DNA from: Isoetes taiwanensis
Taxonomy: Eukaryota > Streptophyta > Lycopodiopsida > Isoetales > Isoetaceae
Assembly: GCA_021234155.1 (NCBI GenBank)
Contig: JAJEKV010000070.1
Coordinates: 6,756,602-6,820,601, forward strand
Length of the DNA stretch: 64,000 nt
Direction of reading: 5' to 3'
The position numbers and the translations under genes are program-made. The notes beneath the pieces are model-generated. The model was not told where the DNA came from, ran no database searches, and saw only the letters and a list, made by a program, of their open reading frames with translations. This document shows, piece by piece, positions 1 through 10,954 of this stretch; the stretch's first letter is position 1, and each line of letters begins with the position of its first letter.

Positions 1-62
1 TATGGCTGGATAAGTCTACCAAGGGATTGACCGAGGTAGATACTCATGCTAGTATGGCTTTT
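1..62. repeat. 62-bp direct repeat, left copy
   Basis: These bases recur without visible mismatch at 2562-2623, starting TATGGCTGGATAAG and ending GCTAGTATGGCTTTT. The window begins inside this copy, so the repeat may extend further left. The two copies bound a 2.5-kb unit, which could be a tandem duplication or the ends of an element; this cannot be decided from the window. Confidence 0.9.
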
Positions 63-2561
63 GTCTGAAGCTAGTTTGGGGGGGTTTTTTTTAGATACTT
101 CCATTCATTGGTTTTACCAATGTTGCTCTTATCCATTGGTCAATGGTACAACAAGCAGACTCTTATTCTTTCTCTATATTATGATCTACACAGTTGAGAT
201 GTTGAGTATTTTATATCTCACACATGTTTGCATGTTGTGGATTTACATTTGTACAGGTAAATCAAATACTTACAGATGATATTTCGTAATGAAGTGCCAT
301 TCGGCCTCATTTCGAGTAAATCAAATGTTCCAAAAAGGCGTTGGTAATGATGTACTCTTGGCCTCCTTTCTTGAACACCTTCTGAATTATGATGAACAAG
401 AGCATAGTGCTCATATATATATGGGATAATTTCCCTTTAAGGCCATGTGGCTAAAAATCTCAAGAGCATAGTGCTCAGACATACAAGGGATAACTTCCCT
501 TTAAGGCCATTTGGCCTAATACTCTCAATTGCCATTTATGGACTGCGATACAGGAAATTTCAGCATGCTCTAAATAACAGGAACTGAGTACAAACAAATA
601 TTCTTCAAAGCTTAAATGAGCATATGAAGTGTTACAAGAAATCGAAGTGCATATACAGAGGTATTTTTGTGCATTTTTCAATTATTCATATTTAAGTTAA
701 TTGTAATTATAGGGTAAGACATGACCCCTGCTATAATAGTAGGGTCATGTCTGCCCTATGATTACAGTATGACAAGCAGTGGTCTATCCTATCCTACGGT
801 TGGAGGTAGGATTTTTTTTATTGTGATTAAATGATATTCCAAGATTGCTACATGCATGTCCAAGCAGGCACGTGGTGGAGCATGTGCCATATTTTCAAAA
901 CTTCTTGTGCACAGTTTCAAAACTTGTTGTGCATGTTTGGCTCCAAAATGTTATTCTTTTCCTATTTCTCTTATGTTTGGGAACAATATTGGAATACATA
1001 GATACTACTATTTGAAAACATTGTATGTGGACCCTATTGCTTAATAGATTGCATCACATTTGATCTTATGAGATCTTAGATATGTCAAATTTATAAAAAA
1101 GCACTTATTTTTTAATTATGGGATGGCATGGCATGTTTGCCAAGTGTCTCACTTTTAGAAAATGGTTGCATGCACTCATTTTCACACGAGAAAGCACTTT
1201 AAGTACTTTTCCTTTCAGCCAAGAAGAGCGGCTTATGGACTAAAAACATGGGTAGGGCTTGCTTTTTTGAGCATCCGCTTTCCATAATAGAGATATTGGA
1301 ATGTCCAAAGGAACGCAACCCCGCCGAATCGTGAATCATCCAAAGGGACACAGCCATGGAAAGAATGTCAATGACAGATTTTGCTTCTTAGGATTTGGTA
1401 GAGAAGGCCTTTATCGTTTGCGACTAACTAACAAAGATGAGATGGAGAATGCATTGTGTATACTGTACATGATGGACTTAGAGGTCCTTTACGGCTCTTT
1501 TAAATTTGTGACAATAGTTTTGGAACAACAAATCATGATCTGTTTGTTGGTTTTACCATTGGCATGCTTCTGACAAGAGGCATATTTCAATGACCACTTG
1601 CAGGAGCTTTGCTGCACATAGTAAGATACTTGAAGAACTCATACATGACGATGGTATATTCTCCTTGACCATATCTTGGTAGAGCACAACCGAAAATGCA
1701 TTCAACACAAACCAAATGGAGCTTGAGACATTTGAGGAGCGCATCTCAAACAGGTTTTGTGCATAATCTTTTCTATTTTTATCATATAGATTTGAAAAAA
1801 TGTCAAGCTTGATATCGAAAACAAGCATACTAAATGCTTGCACAGGTTTGATTTATTTATGTTCTCACCTCTGAGCACAAGCCAACATGGTTGTTGCACA
1901 TTTATATGATGCAGCGTCTTGTCAAAAGTGTATTTGACATGGCTTTTGCATTCTTTAACATGTTAGGCTCTTAGTTTATTTGTAAGCTGGCCTCATGTAT
2001 TTTTTGGAATAATATGATTTAAGTGACGGGCGAAAAGCCATGGAGTCTTATAGCTTACCTGTCATCCCTTGTCTAATTACCGAGTCTATTGCTAATTTTG
2101 ACATGGTTGGGTGCAGATAACCAAGACTTCATCTCTTAGAAGTATTATTTCAAAATTGATGACTTGAAGATACGATTATAGACAATCACCCTTATACTTT
2201 ATGGAGGATTTACATATTGGTGAGATCCTTCTTTTTTGGATTATCCATATATAAAAGGCATTCGGTTGAAGTAAAACTTGGACATGTGTTCAAGCAGATT
2301 AGCTTGCATAAGTTTGTAGGTTGATGCTGAAATGATAAGCCTGCATGGTTTGTGGGCTAATGATGTACTTGCGAAGAAATAGTTTAAAACATGTATTGGC
2401 CTGTATGAACAGGCACAATTCTGAAAAAACATACTAAAGGTCTTTATTAAATTTAGTATTTTGGTCTTTGGATTCAAAAAAGAGTCATTTTTGATGTTCA
2501 AGACTTATAAGATTAGGCTAGTTTTGTAGGCCTTGATAAGTACCATGGACCATAGTCCATG
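63..2561. other. Non-coding stretch, no recognisable gene
   Basis: AT-rich DNA with only short open frames, none longer than about 100 codons. The frame at 1301-1573 (90 codons, plus) resembles no family I know. The only structure seen is the local duplication at 399-516. I find no RNA gene or transposon domain. Confidence 0.6.
399..516 (+). repeat. Two-copy local tandem repeat, 64-bp period
   Basis: The string AGAGCATAGTGCTCA starts at 399 and again at 463. Each is followed by a related GGGATAA-TTCCCTTTAAGGCCAT block. Differences between copies are a few substitutions and a short TA insertion. AGCATAGTGCT is itself near-palindromic. Confidence 0.85.
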
Positions 2562-2623
2562 TATGGCTGGATAAGTCTACCAAGGGATTGACCGAGGTAG
2601 ATACTCATGCTAGTATGGCTTTT
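2562..2623. repeat. 62-bp direct repeat, right copy
   Basis: Same sequence as bases 1-62. It is immediately preceded by a small inverted repeat (ATGGAC / GTCCAT at 2544-2561) and followed within about 10 bases by a 20-T run and the family C and polypyrimidine block. Confidence 0.9.
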
Positions 2624-2633
2624 TGAGGCCTCC

Positions 2634-2750
2634 TTTTTTTTTTTTTTTTTTTTAAAAGGCAAGATATTTTTTAGTTTTAAATGGTAATGAGGTAGTTTTT
2701 TTTTTTTTTTTTAAATCCCACTTTTTAAAGGCAAGATATTTTTTTCTTTT
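2634..2750 (-). repeat. Family C repeat, left part, with poly-T runs
   Basis: Contains a 20-T run (2634-2653), a 17-T run (2696-2712) and two copies of the family C core AAGGCAAGATATTTTTT (2656 on and 2729 on). The same core, in reverse complement, sits in the uninterrupted family C copies at 40915-41075 and 46390-46490. Here it is cut off by polypyrimidine tract Y1, and family C resumes at about 4093. Confidence 0.75.
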
Positions 2751-3958
2751 ACTTTTTTTTCCCTTCTATTTTCCTCCTTTTCCACTTTTCCATAAGTTTT
2801 TCCAGTTTTCCCCTTCTTTTGTTTTTTTCCTCTTTCAATGAGAAAGGCCCTCTTTCCTTTCTTTTTCTTCTTCCCTTTTTATTTTTCCTTTTTTTTCCTT
2901 CTTTTTCCTCCCCTTTCCCACCTTTTCCCTTCTTTTCCTTTTTCATTTTCCATCCATTTTCCCTTTTTCTCCACATGTTTTTCCTTTTGCCCTTTTCATC
3001 ACACCTCTTTTCTCTTTTCCCCATGTCCCTTCTACACCTTTTCCCCTTTTCGATCTTCCTTTTTTTCCATTTCCATTTCTTCCATTCCCTTTTCCATGCC
3101 ATTTTTTCCTTCCATTTTCCGAAATCTTCTTCCTTTTTTTTCCTTTTCCTCCTCCTCTTCTTCTTGTGCCATTTTTCCCTTCCCTTTCCCCCCTTTCCTC
3201 TTTCGCTTTCCCCTTTCCCTTTCCCTTTCCTTTTCCTTTTCCCTTTCTCTTTTCCCATGCCATTTTTCCTTCTCTCTCACGCGCCACCTTTTCTTGTTCT
3301 CCTTTTTTCCTTCCCTTATTATCCTTTCCTCACCCCTTTCCCTCTTCCCTTTTCTCGGTGTTTTCCTTCCTTTTTCTTTTCCATTCCATTTTTCCTTTTC
3401 CTTCCTTTCCGTTATTTCTCTCGTTTCTTTTTCTCCATGGGATCTGTGTGTCTGGGATCGTGGTCGGGTCCATTCAGTCTCCATGTGATTCTTGGCCATG
3501 TCCTCCTTTCGGTCTCGTGATTCCATTCTCCGTCCGGTGTCCTTCCCATTTCCTCTTTCCTTCCTTCCATTTCCGGTTATTTTTGTCCATTTCCTTTCCT
3601 TCCATTTTCCTTCCTGGGGTTTCCTTCCTTGTGTCTTCCTTCCTTTTTCTTGTTGTGATTTCCATGTGCCTTTTTCTCCGGTTGTTTCCTTTTTGTGTTC
3701 CTTCCTCCATGTCCTCTCGTTCCTCCTTTTCTTTTTCCACTTTCTTTCGTGTTCTTTCCATATTTCCTGGTCGTTCCTTCCTTCGTGGTCTTGTTCTTTC
3801 TTTTCCTTCCTTGTCTCCTTTCCTTTCCTTTTTCTTTCCTTTCCTTCCTCCTTTCCTTCCTTTTCCTTGTTCCTTTTCCTTCCACCGTGTGTCCTTCCTT
3901 CTTTCTCCTTTCTTTTCCTTCCATTTTCCATGTCTCCTCCTTTTCCTTTCCTCTTGGT
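2751..3958. repeat. Polypyrimidine tract Y1
   Basis: About 1.2 kb of nearly pure C/T on the plus strand, built from runs such as CCCTTTTCC and TTCCTTTCC and interrupted mainly by CATG-containing words such as TTCCATGCC. One less biased patch lies at about 3435-3540 (GGGATCTGTGTGTCTGGGATC). Open frames of 100-300 codons on both strands are low-complexity Ser/Phe/Pro/Leu or Lys/Glu/Arg strings and are not genes. The tract interrupts a family C repeat, so it behaves as an insertion or expansion within it. Confidence 0.9.
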
Positions 3959-4092
3959 TTTGATGGGGCATGGCCGATTGGGTTTGGGATCGGTCCTGTC
4001 GATCTGGGATCTTCCAGGATCTGATCAGGATGATCTCAATGTCAGGTCGGGGTTTGCTTCATGACATCACATTAAAACTTTATAAATATAAA
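3959..4092. other. Mixed-sequence tail of Y1
   Basis: About 130 bases of ordinary composition with repeated GGGATC, GATCTGGGATC and GATCAGGATGATC words. They lie between the end of the pyrimidine tract and the point where family C resumes. GGGATC words also occur in the patch at 3435-3540, suggesting both belong to the inserted unit. Confidence 0.5.
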
Positions 4093-4208
4093 GTTAATAA
4101 TATGTAAATTAAAATACGTTTATTCATGGCTCCTATAATGGGATAAGCCTAATAAATGTTTGTGTACAAATTTTCAAAACCACCCGGTGTAGATTGGAAA
4201 ACAACACC
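4093..4208 (-). repeat. Family C repeat, right part
   Basis: The stretch running from TTAATAATATGTAAATT through TTTATTCATGG to AAAACCACCCGGTGTAG matches the reverse complement of 40915-41020, in the same order. It is the continuation of the family C copy interrupted by Y1. Confidence 0.75.
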
Positions 4209-4411
4209 CTTATGGGATCATCGAAGGAAGAACTCCATGATGCGTGTAAGAAGATGCCACTTCAGAGCCACCACCGAAGATGCCGATGGACAAGGTGGGG
4301 GTGAAGGGGATCTTCCCCGGCCGGATTAAACTTGGCCCCAAAGGCACGCACATCTGCCAAAAGGTGCTACAAGGGACTCCTTCCCTCTTTTCCAGAGTGA
4401 TAGGTCTTCAG

Positions 4412-4870
4412 CTATCTTCTCCGGATGCCAATGCCTTCTAGAGGCCCCAATGGGTGGTCTACTGCTTCATCCGTCTGCTTTGTCGCTGAAGCGGGCGTCG
4501 GCATCCAGCGTTGTGCTCCAGCCAACCCGACAAGGTGATAAAGCGATGAAATCATCATTTGGATCATCCCGGATCCAAATGCCTCCTGGATCTTCACCTT
4601 AATAAGGCCCTTTCATGGTATTGTCTCAACAGCGGACCTTCCTTCCAGGTTTGGGATGGAGGACCAACATGAAATTGAACCCTTCAAGGCAGCACATATT
4701 AAAGCGGTCAGATCGCTGGACTTGAAATTGAGGCGGAAGCAATCACGATCCACTCTGCGGCAGCCAAGACATCCGCCAACGCGCTCAGCTAAAACAGCCC
4801 ATTTTGTTATGTAGTCGTTTTGCACACCTTGAGCGTCCATCGAAAAATTCATACAAAGGCATTACAAGAA
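4412..4870 (-). pseudogene. Probable Ty3/gypsy integrase remnant
   Basis: Reading the minus strand from 4852 to 4613 gives an open frame with integrase-like landmarks in the right order: NDYITKW (family pattern VDYxTKW), VDRD at the position of the second catalytic block, FKSSDLTALICAALKG, then SSIPNLEGRSAVETI, which resembles the SS.YHPQ.NG..E..N block. A second minus-strand frame (4597-4412) follows after a stop and may be its continuation. The coding region is broken, and its upstream part would fall in the scaffold gap at 4911-5010. No reverse transcriptase could be confirmed on the far side. Alternative: a chance resemblance in a decayed repeat. Confidence 0.4.
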
Positions 4871-4910
4871 TCGGGGATGCTAGATTATAACCTGGAGTCA
4901 CGCTCGACAT

Positions 4911-5010
4911 NNNNNNNNNNNNNNNNNNNNNNNNNNNNNNNNNNNNNNNNNNNNNNNNNNNNNNNNNNNNNNNNNNNNNNNNNNNNNNNNNNNNNNNNNN
5001 NNNNNNNNNN
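4911..5010. other. Assembly gap (100 N)
   Basis: Exactly 100 N bases, the usual placeholder for a scaffold join of unknown length. True sequence and distance across it are unknown, so the 4.4-5.7 kb region should not be treated as contiguous. Confidence 0.99.
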
Positions 5011-6892
5011 CCAGGAAATCGTTGCAAAGATATTGGTGCTTAAAGGATCACCCGTTTGGCGGATAAAACCAATTTCAATCTTACAGTAGCCAACTTCTGA
5101 TCGATAAAGTGTGGCATATCAAAAGTAATCAACCCGGTCGTCCGGTAGAGGGGCAAAGATGGTCAGAAGGACCACCTTCGATTTCAGTTCATTTATTACG
5201 CTCAATGATCCCAATCACCATAAAATCTTCTGCTTAGAAGGATGGATTTTTCTTCCATCGATAACGATCCCCGAAGAACGATGGAACTGGTTTATTATGA
5301 AGCCAGACACCTCTTTCCCCAACATAGACCGAACCGGGGATTATCTCGATTATCTTCGCGATTGAGTGCAATGGATTTTCAACCGGTACCAATGAGTCTG
5401 ATGATACCTAATAATACCGGTCGCGATAGCTTTCAATGGACCAATCGACCGAATCGTGACCAAAATTACAAAGGAAGGAATGGATCGGCACCATAAATTA
5501 TAAGCCCGGATCTTCTTGATGACACCAACAAAGGAACCACCTTGTTGATTCATCGTGAAAATACTGCATAGTGATTTTTGGCCGGAAGAAGAGCAGAAAA
5601 GTTCACGACCTCGAGGTCTTGTCTTTGGAGAGTATCTTGAGATGTTAGAAGCGAACACCAAAGAAACCTACGCTATAAAACTTGAAGATAGTCCACCTTC
5701 TCAAAATAGGAAACCACCGAGGCCCGGCTGACCGTAGGCCGCCCTAATTGCTAAACCCTAAATGCATCCACTATGATGATTGTAAATGATGATCTGAGAG
5801 AAGACAAGATGCTTTTTGTTTTTAGAACTCATGGATAAAATCTTGAGTAACTCTCATAGGATGACCGAGGCTGAGGATCCTTTTTAAAGGTTGTGGACAT
5901 CATATTACAAATTGCAAAAGCCATGAAACAATCAAGCATGGGAGTCGATCCTAAAGGTTTGTGGACGCCTATCCTTGGCACCTTTTAGGTAGCTTTTGTA
6001 GGAACTAGGATACTCTCCCCATCGTTGCTTCTGCTTCTCATGCTTCTGAGGTCGTTATGGCTGATGGTCCTAATCTTCAGTGCGATAAAGAGTCATGGCA
6101 ACAGGTCAATTGAAAGAAGGCAGTGAGGAAGAAGTCGGTTATGTCAACCAATACTTGCATTACATTGGCTACCTTGAGTATGAGCTAGTTTGTAAATCAA
6201 CCAATAAATGTTTTGTACATGAAATACTTGGTTCTGCTCTCAACTTGTAAAACCATTCAGCATCATGCTTGAGATAGAGGCTTATGTACCAAAGATTACA
6301 TGCGCTTGCCCTAAATAAGAACTAAAAATGCAAAGTTTGTACCAACTGGAAGGTAGAAGCTAGATATGGTGATTTAAATCCAATGTTGGAGAATCTCCAG
6401 CTTTCGACATGGTTGCCATCCCATAGCCATCAAACTTAGGAATAACAATGTTCTCAAATATGTGATTCTTATCTCTCAATCTAATGTTCGATCACGCCTC
6501 ACATTTACAACTATGAGTAACTGCCAAAACAACTAGCTCCCCAGAATGTTGAAAAGATATACATGAGGCAATTTCATAGTATGGAGTTAGAAATGTGTTT
6601 GGTTGCAAGGAAAGGTATTGAGGGAGTAAGTGTTGCTTAGAAAGATTCATAGGCCTTAAAGACATTGATGTCAAATATTACAGGATCAATCTGGGTAAAA
6701 TAGGTGCATCATGGTGGATGTGATTGCTAAAAGGAAACAACATCTTCAACAATAAAGTAAAATGCCAAGGCTTTCGATCTGCTAGTCAGAGTGTAAAGTG
6801 TCATTAAGAAGAAGATAGGTCTTAACTTGGCTAAGTTCAATCTTGCAACTCATGGTGCGACGCTCGAATTAGTTCATCTACGTTAAGGTTAC
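5011..6892. other. No recognisable gene; possible continuation of gypsy remnant
   Basis: Between 5011 and 5700 there are overlapping frames on both strands: 103 codons minus at 5350-5661, and 68 and 84 codons plus at 5159-5496. The minus-strand reading near 5240-5290 contains GIVIDGRKIHPSKQKI, faintly like the segment after the gypsy reverse transcriptase palm, but I cannot assign it. From 5700 to 6892 I see only short frames and no repeats. Confidence 0.4.
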
Positions 6893-7050
6893 AATATGTA
6901 GCACGCATAATAGCGGGGGTTTTCTTTGTGTTTTATGCGGCTTTTCACTAAAAGGTTTTCCTATGATTTAAGTGATGTATTCAAATGGATGTACTATCGT
7001 ACATCTAGAGTGCACCATTTTACGAGCCATTGATTTTTTAGCCTTTTTTT
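6893..7050 (+). repeat. Family D repeat, plus copy
   Basis: Matches the reverse complement of 38288-38436. Shared landmarks in order are ATATGTAGCA, ATAGCGGGGGTTTT, a TATGATTT block, CTAGAGTGCACC and ATTGATTTTT. Similarity is imperfect, with several small indels, as expected for an old dispersed family. Confidence 0.75.
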
Positions 7051-7215
7051 CAATGGTCAACAACCAATGGCTCACAACAAAGCCCTTTGTCGCGTGTGGT
7101 GCATAATGGAGCGCATGAAGGGCCATTGATTTTTTAGCCTTTTTTCAATGGTCAACAACCAATGGCTCTAACAAAGCCACTCTTTTTATGTGTGTGGTGC
7201 ATCTCTTGCAGGGCA
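7021..7215 (+). repeat. Duplicated stem-loop unit
   Basis: Two tandem copies with ~97-bp period. Each contains a hairpin: GAGCCATTG at 7024-7032 pairs with CAATGGCTC at 7065-7073, and GCCATTG at 7122-7128 pairs with CAATGGC at 7160-7166. The loops share TTTTTTAGCCTTTTTT and GGTCAACAACC. A GTGTGGTGCAT word follows each hairpin. It directly adjoins family D and may be part of the same element. Confidence 0.8.
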
Positions 7216-7875
7216 CATGAAGGGCTTGAAGAAGAAGAGTGCTAATAGTCTGCGATTTCCATTGCGGCAACACATTTCTTATCATAACTTTTGATCGAGC
7301 TCACGGTTTGAGATGATTTTATTGCGTTGGAAAGCTCTCTCGAGAGATCTTTTTTTGATAGTGTATGATATGGATATGTTTGGTTAAGTTATCTATCTTT
7401 AAAACAGCAATTTTCGGCGGGTTTGGTAGAAGTTAATCACCGAGGATTGTACGGTATTGGATGTGTTTTCGCGGCTCATTAGAATGAAGTTTTGCAAAAA
7501 TTACCATGCATTTTCGATTTTGGTGATTATTAAAGCAAATTCCAAGGCTTCTAGATCCTTGTGCTAACTCGCGAAAAGAGTTTCCACTTTGGTTTCTCAC
7601 CACAAAAGAATCCATGGAGGCCAAAAGTACATTTGTTAGAATTCGGTTGAAAAATGTTTGTGTATAGGTATTTGCAACTTTATGACTTCGAGAATAATAG
7701 GATCAATCTGCGCTATCTTTATAGTATCTTTTACTTATATTCTATTTGTTTATTGTGATCAAATTCAAAAGCTGGTGATGAAAGCCTCAAATGAATTCTA
7801 GTTTTTACGGTTTGAATTCTAAATTTTATCTGCCAGAAATTTGGCGGCGTCCCTAAGGCAGAAGGCGAAATTTTG
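7216..7875. other. No recognisable gene
   Basis: AT-rich sequence with only a 63-codon minus-strand frame (7433-7624) that I do not recognise. No repeat structure seen. Confidence 0.5.
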
Positions 7876-8074
7876 CAACACAAACCATTAACATCCAACA
7901 TATAAAAATTAAATCCCCCAACATAACAATCAACACACCAGCAATAACATTGACATTAACAACAACACACTAACTACGAACTGACATTAATTAGCACTTA
8001 ACCCGTTGGGTCCAACACATTTAAATTAAAATCCCCTTAAACCCCTTTTGGTTTGGGTGCATATTCACCACGAG
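7876..8074 (+). repeat. Left terminal inverted repeat
   Basis: Matches the reverse complement of 10955-11138. Shared blocks in order are CAACACAAACCATT, AACATATAAAAATTAAATCC, GGGTCCAACACATTTAAATT and GGTGCATATTCAC. The copies differ by small indels and a more divergent middle. Confidence 0.85.
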
Positions 8075-8500
8075 TGGCGTAGAGGCGTGAGAGCCCTCAT
8101 AATTAAACAGCGTTTCGTAGTTAGAGCAATTTTGAGAATTAAGTAGCCGACCCTAAGGCCCACCACAACAAAAGTCATTATCTTTTGCATTAAATTGTGT
8201 CAGATAGGCGGGATGTTTAAAATTTGAACAAGAGAGATTTTATTTCCCTCTGTTGCCACTGTTACTTCTCAAACCAAGCATCTCGGAACTCCAACTTCAA
8301 AGCCATAGGCAAGTTTTGCCATAGCGGTCGAGATCAAGTACCCGGTCGAGAAAACGCCGCTATAAGAAGTTAGCCCTCAAACCATAGCTAGGCAGCGCCA
8401 TAGGCTACGTAGCCGTTGTGAACCCAGCGGTTCCTTCTAAGAGTTCTTTAGGTTATTTTTTGAAGTAGGCGAAGCCTCGGCGTGAGTTCGGGGGCTCTAT

Positions 8501-8815
8501 GTGGGATGGAGGGAGAGATGTCATAGGCCAGGATTGAAGATAGATGGCATAGGCGGATTGACATATATATATGGCATAGATATTTCCCCTACAGTGCAGC
8601 GTTTGAACTGTTTAGTTTTACCGGCTTATGAACCATGTTTGGATTTTGCGGACTTTGCTAATTGCTTACGCAGCCACGCTCGAGAATCCATGGTTTTGAT
8701 TTTTTCCGACCACGCACCCTGCTCGAGAATCAACGCCTCTTATGTTTCTCTTTTGCAAAAGGCGATAGATTACACACAAAGCATAGTAGCTGATGGCAAC
8801 ATTTGCTTAGTGTAA
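8501..8815 (+). pseudogene. Possible LINE endonuclease fragment
   Basis: A 104-codon frame ends with MVLIFSDHAPCSRI. SDHxP is a hallmark near the end of the apurinic-type endonuclease domain of plant LINEs, and LINE zinc-ribbon and tail sequence follows ~450 bp downstream on the same strand. The rest of the frame is not recognisable. The distance to the zinc ribbon is too short to hold a reverse transcriptase, so an internal deletion is implied if the call is right. Confidence 0.3.
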
Positions 8816-9069
8816 AGATCTTACCTTCTTTTCTCTTCCGAAGAGACAAACTACACCCCGCTTAAAGTTTCTATTGGGCCATGGGATAGAGTTTGGGCAA
8901 AAAGTTGCCGGATTTTCTACAGCCTCTATTCTCACACACCAAGAAGATATTTTTGGGTATGGGTTTGTCAAGTGAAGAAATTAAGGAGTGCAAACTTGTG
9001 AACTCTATGTATCGGGCCGCTTGTTGTTGGATACCTATATTCTTCCTCCGGCTTCCAATAAGTGGTCTC

Positions 9070-9540
9070 TAACTCTCCTCTTCAATGGCGTATGTGGTCT
9101 TGGGCATGGGACAAGCTTACCATCCTAAAGTGGCGCCTTTTGCGGCGCATTCTATAGGTGTCCTGCCACGTGCTTGTCCATAAGTTTAACCCTAGAATAT
9201 CAAATCGCTGTCCAAAGATGCAAGCGGATCTCGGTGACCATTGAGCATTGCTTTTCATGTGTGAACACCTTTTAGACAGTATGTAATCGCCAAGCCTTTT
9301 CGTGTTTCACTAACAAGTCAACAACCGCTTTTGGTAATTTACTCCCTGCAAGTACCGACATTTGTAGCTGGCAAGGCCGTGCTTTTCTATCTAGCAGCAG
9401 GATGGTTGCTTTGGGACTATCTCGAAAAGACGGGTGATCGTAATCTTCAAAGGTCCTGATGTGGCAGATAATCGTGTTCTCCAAGAAGCCTGGCGTTACA
9501 TTGTAAAGTCGTGACACACTTTCACTCTTTTGCCCCTCGC
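9070..9540 (+). pseudogene. LINE zf-RVT domain and C-terminal tail, frameshifted
   Basis: Across three plus frames the zf-RVT signature of plant non-LTR retrotransposons is visible: NRCPKMQADL (CPxC-like), then TIEHCF and LFMCEH, matching the CPRC...ETxEHxLFxC pattern. About 150 bases later come GWLLWDYLEKTGDRN and ADNRVLQEAWRYIVKS, similar to the LWxxWxxRNxRxF and EAWRYI blocks that close such ORFs. Each block lies in a different frame, so the gene is dead or the sequence contains indel errors. It sits inside the long-TIR element. Confidence 0.55.
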
Positions 9541-10954
9541 AAGAGGCGCACAGATTCCTGAGGAGTTTTGATGTGCACTCTTATGCTTAGGGTGTTGCTT
9601 CACTTTGGCGGGTCTCCGCAGATCCTTGAAAGATTTTATTCCCTGCCTCGCATTTATACTCTGTATTTGACTCTTTGATTGAATAAAGTCCGACGTACCC
9701 CCAACAAAAAAAAACACCCTATGTGTTCCCCTGCGCATACCACTACTGCCTCAAAACGGATTTGCTCGTTCTCGCAATTCATGACATCTCAATGTTCGTC
9801 AAATTTCTGGTAATTTTGTATGCGTTGCTTCCAATAAGGACATCTCCCTAATCTTTTAACTCTTCCTTTTACCTCCCCATTATCGATTTGGCTCGCCTAT
9901 ATTATTGATCCTTCACATGTATATTGCGCATCAGAGAAAGAAGGAAAACGCGATGCTTATCATGATTTTTCCCTAGAAATATCCTTGCTATATCTCCCTG
10001 TGCTCTTCAAAATAAATGTACTTTTCTCGACATAATAGTATGAATTTTTCAAGTAAAAAACTGGCCCTTACATCTTGCGGTGCAGGACTCTTTAAATCGA
10101 TTAACTAAATTTTATCTTGGCGGTATGACGGAATATACAAGCAAAAGACTTTTCTTATGCTAAATTTTAGTTTCCTACCTGGACCGCACTGCCATTTATA
10201 TGAGCAAGAAAAAACTTCTTTTTTATGCTGAATTTTATTTCCAAGGAATCGCCACCGCTGAATAAGTATGAGCAAGAAAAGTAATGCGTATAGATAAGAA
10301 TCTCAAATTTCGTAAAATCAAGCATAAAATTCATTATTTTGAGCATAAATATGTCTTTTTGTATAAAGGGATGTATATTTGTTCCTGGTAGTAAATTTAG
10401 AGTATTAATGGAGAAGTGCAGGTGCATGCATGTTAATTTGCCTGAGAGTGTCTAATATGTTCTCCAATTTTAGTCTCAATAGATCTGGCTTATCTTTGCG
10501 AGCCCATCATATATAAAATTTGTCACAATTGCTATACCCATATTTTATAAAAATCACCTTAAAAAAATTTGTATATTGGTCTTTAATGATAAAAGAACGC
10601 TATGGCGATTTGTCCAACCATTTGTGCGTTTTTCTTGGATTATCAGGTCCGCATGGAGGACTTTCAGCTACTTATATGGCACCTGCCAAATCCTGTCAAA
10701 CGAGAAATTCCCAAATTTCTAATTGTTCTGAAATCTTGCTTAATTGTATCTTCGCGTTCTAATTTAAATCGTAAATTGCCATATATTCCTTCCGCTGAAA
10801 CTTTTATAGTATTTCTATAATCTTGTTATACAAGATAGCAAAATTCCTGTACCGCATACCCCATCAAGGAGGAACTTTACGCGACGGTGTAGATTTCCTC
10901 TCAGGGAATAAGGTGACATGCCTATCCAAATTCTCCGCGTCTCGAGTCACCCCC
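9541..10954. other. Interior of long-TIR element, no recognisable gene
   Basis: AT-rich DNA with short frames only, including 80 codons minus at 9496-9738 and 86 codons minus at 10167-10427. No transposase motif was found here, where an autonomous element would be expected to encode one. Confidence 0.5.

Noticed and set aside
2749-3963. Lys/Glu/Arg-rich 'charged protein' and hydrophobic frames in Y1
   Set aside because: Both strands are open in several phases over the same bases, which is the signature of low complexity.
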